Assembly (NCBI GenBank): GCA_019746135.1
Contig: JAIESI010000282.1
Location: 1-42,102 of the forward strand
Length of the DNA: 42,102 bases
Direction: 5' to 3'
Source of the DNA: Xanthobacteraceae bacterium
GTDB lineage: Bacteria; Pseudomonadota; Alphaproteobacteria; Rhizobiales; Xanthobacteraceae
In this document: positions 38,028-42,102 of the stretch, piece by piece
Layout of the letters: every line of letters starts with the position of its first letter
How positions within the stretch are numbered: the first letter of the stretch is position 1
Notes under the pieces: generated by a model
What the model was told of the DNA's origin: nothing
The model's input: the letters and a program-made list of their open reading frames with translations, nothing else
Database searches by the model: none
Position numbers and translations under genes: made by a program

Positions 38028-38999
38028 TCACTGCGGCTTGATCCCCGTGGCGCGCAGCACCGGCGGCCATTTCTGCATCTCGGCCGCAAAGAACGTGGCG
38101 AATTCGGCAGGGGTCGAAATCTTCGCCTCGTAGCCGAAGCGCTTCAGCGCCGGCGCCATCTCGGCGGATTTGAGCACCGCGCTGATGTCCCGGTTGAGCC
38201 GGTCGACGATCGCGGGCGGCGTGCCGGCCGGCGCGAAGATGCCCATCCAGACGTCGGGATGGAAGCCGACCTGCGGCAGGCCGCTTTCGATCATGGTCGG
38301 AACCTCCGGCAGGTCGGGACTGCGCCTGGCCCCGGTATAGCCCACCGGCCGGATCTTGCCGTCCTGGATGAGCGAGAAGAGCTGCGGCACCGGCGCGATG
38401 TTGATGTGGACGCGGCCGCCCAGAAGATCGGCCCGCGCCTGCTCGCCGCCGCGATACGGCACGTTGGTGAGCTCGATGCCCGCGGCCTGCCGGAAGGTTT
38501 CGCCGATGATGTGCGGCATGGTGGCAAGGCCGAAGCCGAAGGCGAGCTTTCCGGGATTGGCCTTGGCATGGGCGACGAGCTCCGGGATGTTGTTCGCCGG
38601 CACCTGCGGCGCCACCGCGATCACATGCGACCAAGTGACGATGGTTGCGACCGGCGCGAGGCCTTTCACCGGATCGAAGTCGAGATCGGGAAACAGCACC
38701 GGGTAATAGGCGAGGTTCGGTCCGATGAAGAGCAGCGTGTAACCGTCAGGCGGCGCGACGGCCGCCGCCTTGGCACCGATGCTGGTGCCACCGCCGGTCC
38801 GGTTCTCGATGACGACGCTCTGGCCGAGCCGTTCCTGCAGGTGCGGCACCATCGAGCGTGCAAGCGAGTCCACCGGACCGCCGGCGGAGAACGGCACGAC
38901 GATCTTGATGGTCTGGCTCGGATAGGTCTGCGCTGCGGCATGACCGGGTCCGAACACCAACATCAGAAAAGCCGCGACAAAGATCCGGCGCGCGCCCAT
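38028..38999 (-). CDS. TctC/Bug family substrate-binding protein
   Basis: A 323-residue Bug receptor with a Sec signal peptide (MGARRIFVAAFLMLVFGPG, cut near AAAQ at residue 24). The mature N-terminus YPSQTIKIVVPFSAGGPVDS contains the glycine ligand loop. Further family segments are AAAVAPPDGYTLLFIGPN, LAFGFGLATMPHIIGETFR and VPYRGGEQARADLLGG. The ATG has an excellent GGGGAGGCAGGA site. No TctA/TctB is adjacent. It lies 31 bases after the siroheme-synthase-like gene and 67 bases before the aldolase on one strand. A functional link to the aldolase is more likely than to sulfite reduction. This is the third Bug receptor in the window. Confidence 0.9.
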   Translation of the reverse strand: MGARRIFVAAFLMLVFGPGHAAAQTYPSQTIKIVVPFSAGGPVDSLARSMVPHLQERLGQSVVIENRTGGGTSIGAKAAAVAPPDGYTLLFIGPNLAYYPVLFPDLDFDPVKGLAPVATIVTWSHVIAVAPQVPANNIPELVAHAKANPGKLAFGFGLATMPHIIGETFRQAAGIELTNVPYRGGEQARADLLGGRVHINIAPVPQLFSLIQDGKIRPVGYTGARRSPDLPEVPTMIESGLPQVGFHPDVWMGIFAPAGTPPAIVDRLNRDISAVLKSAEMAPALKRFGYEAKISTPAEFATFFAAEMQKWPPVLRATGIKPQ

Positions 39000-39030
39000 T
39001 CCTGCCTCCCCGGCAAAAAGCGGGACGAGC

Positions 39031-40062
39031 TTAGCCGCTCAGACCGACGCCCTCCACGGCAATTCCGGCGGCACGGCAGGCGGCGATGTCGCCGCTCGCA
39101 CTGGCCGCGGTCAGGACGCCGGCCTTCAGCCGGACCACGCGACGGCCAGCCTTCGCGAGATCGACCATCAGCGTGCGTGTGCCGCTCGCCGTGACTGCGG
39201 TCTTGCGCGCCTCGCGCCGGGCAAAGTCGAGCACGGCGGGAGCAACACGTTCATCGAACAGGATGTCGTCGGCGGATTGCAGGGCGCGCACCGCACGCAG
39301 CGTCAGCAGCTCCGGATCGCCCGGTCCCGCGCCGACCAAGGTCACCGAGCCGTTTTCGACCGCATCGCCGAGCTGCTTTGCCTCTGCAACGATCGCACCG
39401 ATATCGGCCTCAGACGGCTTGCGATGCGGATCGGCCACCGCGCGGGCGGTGAACAACTGCCAGAACTCGCGGCGGCCGGCGAACGTGAGGCCCGATGATT
39501 TCACCACGGGCCGCCACTGCCCCGCGGCGGCAACCCAGCGCGCGAAGCCCTGCGGCAGCAGAGCCTCGATCCTGGCGCGGATCGCCTGTGCGAACACGGG
39601 TGCCGCGCCATCAGTCGAGATGCCGACCACGAGCGGCGAACGGTTGACGATCGAGCCGAAGGAAAAGTCGCAGAACGCGGGCTTGTCGATCACGTTGACC
39701 GGCACGCCTGCTTCTCGTGCAGCCGCGGCGAAATCTGCGGCCGAAGCATCGTCCTCGAACGCGCCGACCGCCAGCGCGGCATTGGCGAGGCCGTCCGCAT
39801 TCCAGATGCGGCGGATGATCCGGATTGCGCCGCCCGGCGGATCGGATGCAAGCGCGAGCAATTCCTCGCCCGGACTGGCCGCATAGACGTCCACCTGCGC
39901 ACCCGCAGCCGAAAGCAGCTCAGCCTTCCAGGCCGCCGCGGCGGAGCCGCCGGCGACGATCGCGCGCTTGCCGTTCAGCGCAAAGAACACCGGCAGCCGC
40001 GAAAGCGCCGCCATGCGCGGCGGGCGCGTTGCGGGGCGCAGCGGGTGGACGAGCGCGTTCAT
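39031..40062 (-). CDS. cysG: Siroheme synthase-like protein with incomplete methyltransferase domain
   Basis: A 343-residue CysG-like protein. Residues about 22-230 are the precorrin-2 dehydrogenase/ferrochelatase part, with NAD-binding AIVAGGSAAAAWKAELLSAA (34-53), VNVID (122-126) and SIVNRSPLVVGISTDGAAPV (137-156). Residues 239-343 start as a uroporphyrinogen-III methyltransferase (VTLVGAGPGDPELLTLRAVR). Where the family has RLKGGDPFIFGRGGEE, this protein has RLKAGVLTAASASGD, and it stops soon after, lacking about 130 residues. SAM-dependent methylation is therefore unlikely and would need a separate CobA. The ATG overlaps the cysI stop by four bases, so the gene serves the sirohaem supply of the sulfite reductase. 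Confidence 0.85.
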   Translation of the reverse strand: MNALVHPLRPATRPPRMAALSRLPVFFALNGKRAIVAGGSAAAAWKAELLSAAGAQVDVYAASPGEELLALASDPPGGAIRIIRRIWNADGLANAALAVGAFEDDASAADFAAAAREAGVPVNVIDKPAFCDFSFGSIVNRSPLVVGISTDGAAPVFAQAIRARIEALLPQGFARWVAAAGQWRPVVKSSGLTFAGRREFWQLFTARAVADPHRKPSEADIGAIVAEAKQLGDAVENGSVTLVGAGPGDPELLTLRAVRALQSADDILFDERVAPAVLDFARREARKTAVTASGTRTLMVDLAKAGRRVVRLKAGVLTAASASGDIAACRAAGIAVEGVGLSG

Positions 40063-41780
40063 GCGGCGCGCGGCTTCGCCACGTTGGCGTGGAAGTCGCG
40101 GCCGTTGCCGGTGCGGGCCACAAAGCCTGCGCGGATCGTGAACTCGCCGAACCGCTCGCCCGGCTGACGGCGCGCGGCATAGGCCGCGAGCACCGGATCG
40201 AGGGCGGCGATGATGCCCTCATGGTCGAGGTCCTCGGCGTAAAGCTTCGACAGCCGCGAGCCATCGAACGCCGCGCCGAGATAGAGGTTGTAGCGGCCCG
40301 GCCCTTTGCCGACCAAGCCGATCTCGGCGAGATAGGGCCGCGCGCAGCCGTTCGGGCAGCCGGTCATGCGGAGGACGATGTCGTCGTCCTCAAGGCCGTG
40401 AACCTTAAGCCGGGCGTCGAGCGCGTCGATCAGCGCCGGCAGGTAGCGCTCGCTCTCGGCGAGCGCGAGCCCGCAGCTCGGCAGCGCGACGCAGGCCATC
40501 GCGTTGCGGCGCAGGCCGGACTTTGGCTCGAGCAAGCCGGCCCCGGCCGCGATCCGATTGACCTCGTCACGCAGGCCTGCCGGAACGTTGGCGATGATGA
40601 CGTTCTGGTTGGCGGTCAGCCGAACGTCGCCGACATTCAATTCGGCGATCCGGCGCAACGCCGCAAGCTGCTGCCGGCCGGGACCTGCATCGCGCACGCG
40701 GCCGTTCTCGACGAACAGCGTGAGATGGCCGCGGCCGTCCTCGCCCTCGGTCCAACCGTAGCGGTCGCCGGTCGAGGTGAACTTGCAGGGCCTGGCGAGA
40801 TCGAGCTCCACGCCGGCGCGCTTCTCGACCTCGGCGCGGAACGCATCGAGTCCGCGGTCCTCGATGGTGTATTTGAGCCGCGCGTGCTTGCGGTTCGAGC
40901 GGTTGCCCCAGTCGCGCTGCACCGTGACCACGGCTTCGGCGACCGCCACGGCCTTATCGCTGCCGACGAAGCCCAGCATGTCGGCGGTGCGCGGATAGGT
41001 GTCCGGCTCGCCGTGGGTCATGCCCATGCCGCCGCCGGCCGTGACGTTCCAGCCGGAAATGGTTCCGGCGGCGTCGACCAGGGCGATGAAGCTCAGATCG
41101 TTGGCGAACACGTCGACGTCGTTCGACGGCGGCACCGCGACCGCGATCTTGAACTTCCGCGGTAGGTAGGTCTTGCCGTAGATCGGCTCGACCGCTTCCT
41201 CCTCCTCTTCGCCGCCGGCGATGCGCTCGCCGTCGAGCCAGATTTCACGGTACGCGCCGGTGCGCGGTGTCAAATGGTCGGAGATCGCCCGCGCCAGCTC
41301 CAGGGCACCCGCATGGGCCCGCGACTGGAATGGATTGGGATTGCACATCACGTTGCGGTTGACGTCGCCGCAGGCGGCAATGGTGTTGAGCAGCGCCGTG
41401 TCGATCGCCTTCAGCGTCGACTTCAGGTTGGACTTGATGACGCCGTGCAACTGGATGGTCTGGCGTGTGGTGATCCGCATGGTGCCGTTGCCGTAATCGC
41501 GCGCGACGCGATCCAGCGCCAGCCACTGCTCCGGCGTCAGCACACCGCCGGAGATCCGCACCCGCAGCATGAACGAGAACGCCTTCTCCATTTTCTTCCG
41601 CCCGCGCTCGGCGCGCAGATCGCGGTCGTCCTGGAGATACATGCCGTGGAATTTGACGAGCTGCTGATCGTCCTCGGAGATCGCGCCGGTGATCTCCTCG
41701 CGCAGGCCTTCGGCCAGCGTGCCGCGCAGATGGTCGCTCGCCTCCTTGATGCGTTCGTTGCGGGAGAGCTCGTCAGTCAT
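40059..41780 (-). CDS. cysI: Sulfite reductase hemoprotein (beta subunit)
   Basis: A 573-residue sirohaem/[4Fe-4S] reductase of the sulfite/nitrite reductase family. It carries two ferredoxin-like half domains and the cluster/sirohaem cysteines C430 and C436 (MACVALPSCGLALAESERY) and C475 and C479 (RMTGCPNGCARPYLAEIG). The arginine/lysine substrate pocket is suggested by TRQTIQLHGVIKSNLK. The cysteine pattern and length agree best with CysI, which reduces sulfite to sulfide in assimilation. A run of five glutamates (191-195) is an odd insertion. It is followed by the overlapping sirohaem gene and preceded by two repeat elements. The ribosome site of ATG 41780 is weak. CysH, CysD/N and DUF2849 genes often found beside it are not in the window. 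Confidence 0.92.
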   Translation of the reverse strand: MTDELSRNERIKEASDHLRGTLAEGLREEITGAISEDDQQLVKFHGMYLQDDRDLRAERGRKKMEKAFSFMLRVRISGGVLTPEQWLALDRVARDYGNGTMRITTRQTIQLHGVIKSNLKSTLKAIDTALLNTIAACGDVNRNVMCNPNPFQSRAHAGALELARAISDHLTPRTGAYREIWLDGERIAGGEEEEEAVEPIYGKTYLPRKFKIAVAVPPSNDVDVFANDLSFIALVDAAGTISGWNVTAGGGMGMTHGEPDTYPRTADMLGFVGSDKAVAVAEAVVTVQRDWGNRSNRKHARLKYTIEDRGLDAFRAEVEKRAGVELDLARPCKFTSTGDRYGWTEGEDGRGHLTLFVENGRVRDAGPGRQQLAALRRIAELNVGDVRLTANQNVIIANVPAGLRDEVNRIAAGAGLLEPKSGLRRNAMACVALPSCGLALAESERYLPALIDALDARLKVHGLEDDDIVLRMTGCPNGCARPYLAEIGLVGKGPGRYNLYLGAAFDGSRLSKLYAEDLDHEGIIAALDPVLAAYAARRQPGERFGEFTIRAGFVARTGNGRDFHANVAKPRAA

Positions 41781-41815
41781 GGTCGGTGGGTGTCCCCGAG
41801 CACATTGAACAAACG

Positions 41816-41884
41816 GACCCCCACCCCAACCCTCCCCCTTTCAGGGGGAGGGAGCTCACCGCCCGAGTCGCACGATATGCGATA
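41816..41884. repeat. Third copy of the CCCTCCCC hairpin module
   Basis: GACCCCCACCCCAACCCTCC begins a copy of the right-hand module seen at 9023 and 12000, with the hairpin CCCTCCCCCT-TTC-AGGGGGAGGG and the tail GAGCTCACCGCCCGAG to 41867. The following GCACGATATGCGA (to 41882) matches, inverted, the left end of the element at 11741. It lies 36 bases upstream of the cysI start codon. Confidence 0.75.
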
Positions 41885-41911
41885 GCCCTTCATCGGAACG
41901 CGCCTTAGTGC

Positions 41912-42045
41912 GTAGGGTGGGCAAAGACGCCGAAGGCGTCGTGCCCACGTCTTCTTCTTGCGCCGCGGATCGACGTGGGCATAGGCGAGCGAAGCGACGC
42001 CGTCCTTCGGACGGCTATGCCGCTTACGCGGCTTTGCCCACCCTT
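41912..42045. repeat. Second GTAGGGTGGGC-bounded intergenic repeat
   Basis: GTAGGGTGGGCAAAG (41912-41926) and CTTTGCCCACCCT (42032-42044) bound a palindromic element of the same type as 18339-18498. An inner GACGCCGAAGGCGTC stem lies at 41926-41940 and a CGTCCTTCGGACGG stem at 42001-42014. Nothing coding is visible from 41781 to the window end. Confidence 0.75.
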
Positions 42046-42102
42046 CTGTAACGGGCCTCGATTGGTCAATCCCTTTTTGCGTCGTCGTCTTCACCGGGTT
42101 CT

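Overview
The window looks like a chromosomal segment of an alphaproteobacterium of the Hyphomicrobiales (Rhizobiales), probably close to Bradyrhizobium, Rhodopseudomonas or the Xanthobacteraceae. The basis is high GC content judged by eye, several Bug/TctC-type receptors, an SgaA-type aminotransferase, GAF-rich histidine kinases with a DivK-like regulator, and intergenic repeat families familiar from those genomes. I see no tRNA, rRNA, CRISPR array, transposase or phage gene. Genus is not decidable from the sequence alone.

Left part (1-6700): a minus-strand set sgaA, tctC, tctB (serine-glyoxylate aminotransferase plus two of three parts of a tripartite tricarboxylate transporter) sits divergent from an FCD-type GntR regulator. 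No tctA start is visible after tctB. A gene-poor stretch follows, then a small secreted-protein gene broken by an in-frame stop, an isocitrate-lyase/PEP-mutase family lyase, and a LysR regulator whose -10 box lies so close to its ATG that the message is probably leaderless.

Hydantoinase block (6787-13639): hyuA, hyuB, an ATP-binding protein and two permeases of the nitrate/taurine ABC class run in one direction but include no substrate-binding protein. Two hairpin-rich repeat elements interrupt this run. It converges on a minus-strand DUF3302/HlyD pair (13669-15179). Upstream of that pair lie a perfect LacI-like palindrome and two decayed genes (a possible SulP fragment and a DUF2252 fragment). 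An AI-2E family permease, an orphan Tat-exported Bug receptor and an FAD monooxygenase follow (16056-20200).

Signalling block (20385-27402): two histidine kinases with near-identical catalytic cores but different sensors, a DivK-like single receiver and a receiver-nucleotidyl cyclase lie head to tail. This suggests phosphorelay control of cyclic-nucleotide production.

Nitrogen block (27592-37137): a dipeptide-class ABC importer (binding protein, two permeases, one fused double ATPase) leads by overlapping stop and start codons into an AtzG-like small subunit, an AtzE-like amidase and a GntR/FCD regulator. An AtzF-like allophanate hydrolase converges on them. Together they suggest import and stepwise hydrolysis of a urea- or biuret-like carboxylated compound. 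The ring-opening enzyme AtzD and the accessory protein AtzH are not present.

Right end (37232-42102): a minus-strand run of cysI, a siroheme-synthase-like gene whose methyltransferase half is cut short, a third Bug receptor and a class II aldolase, followed by two intergenic repeats. Coordinates marked as corrected starts were chosen from ribosome-binding sites and known family N-termini.
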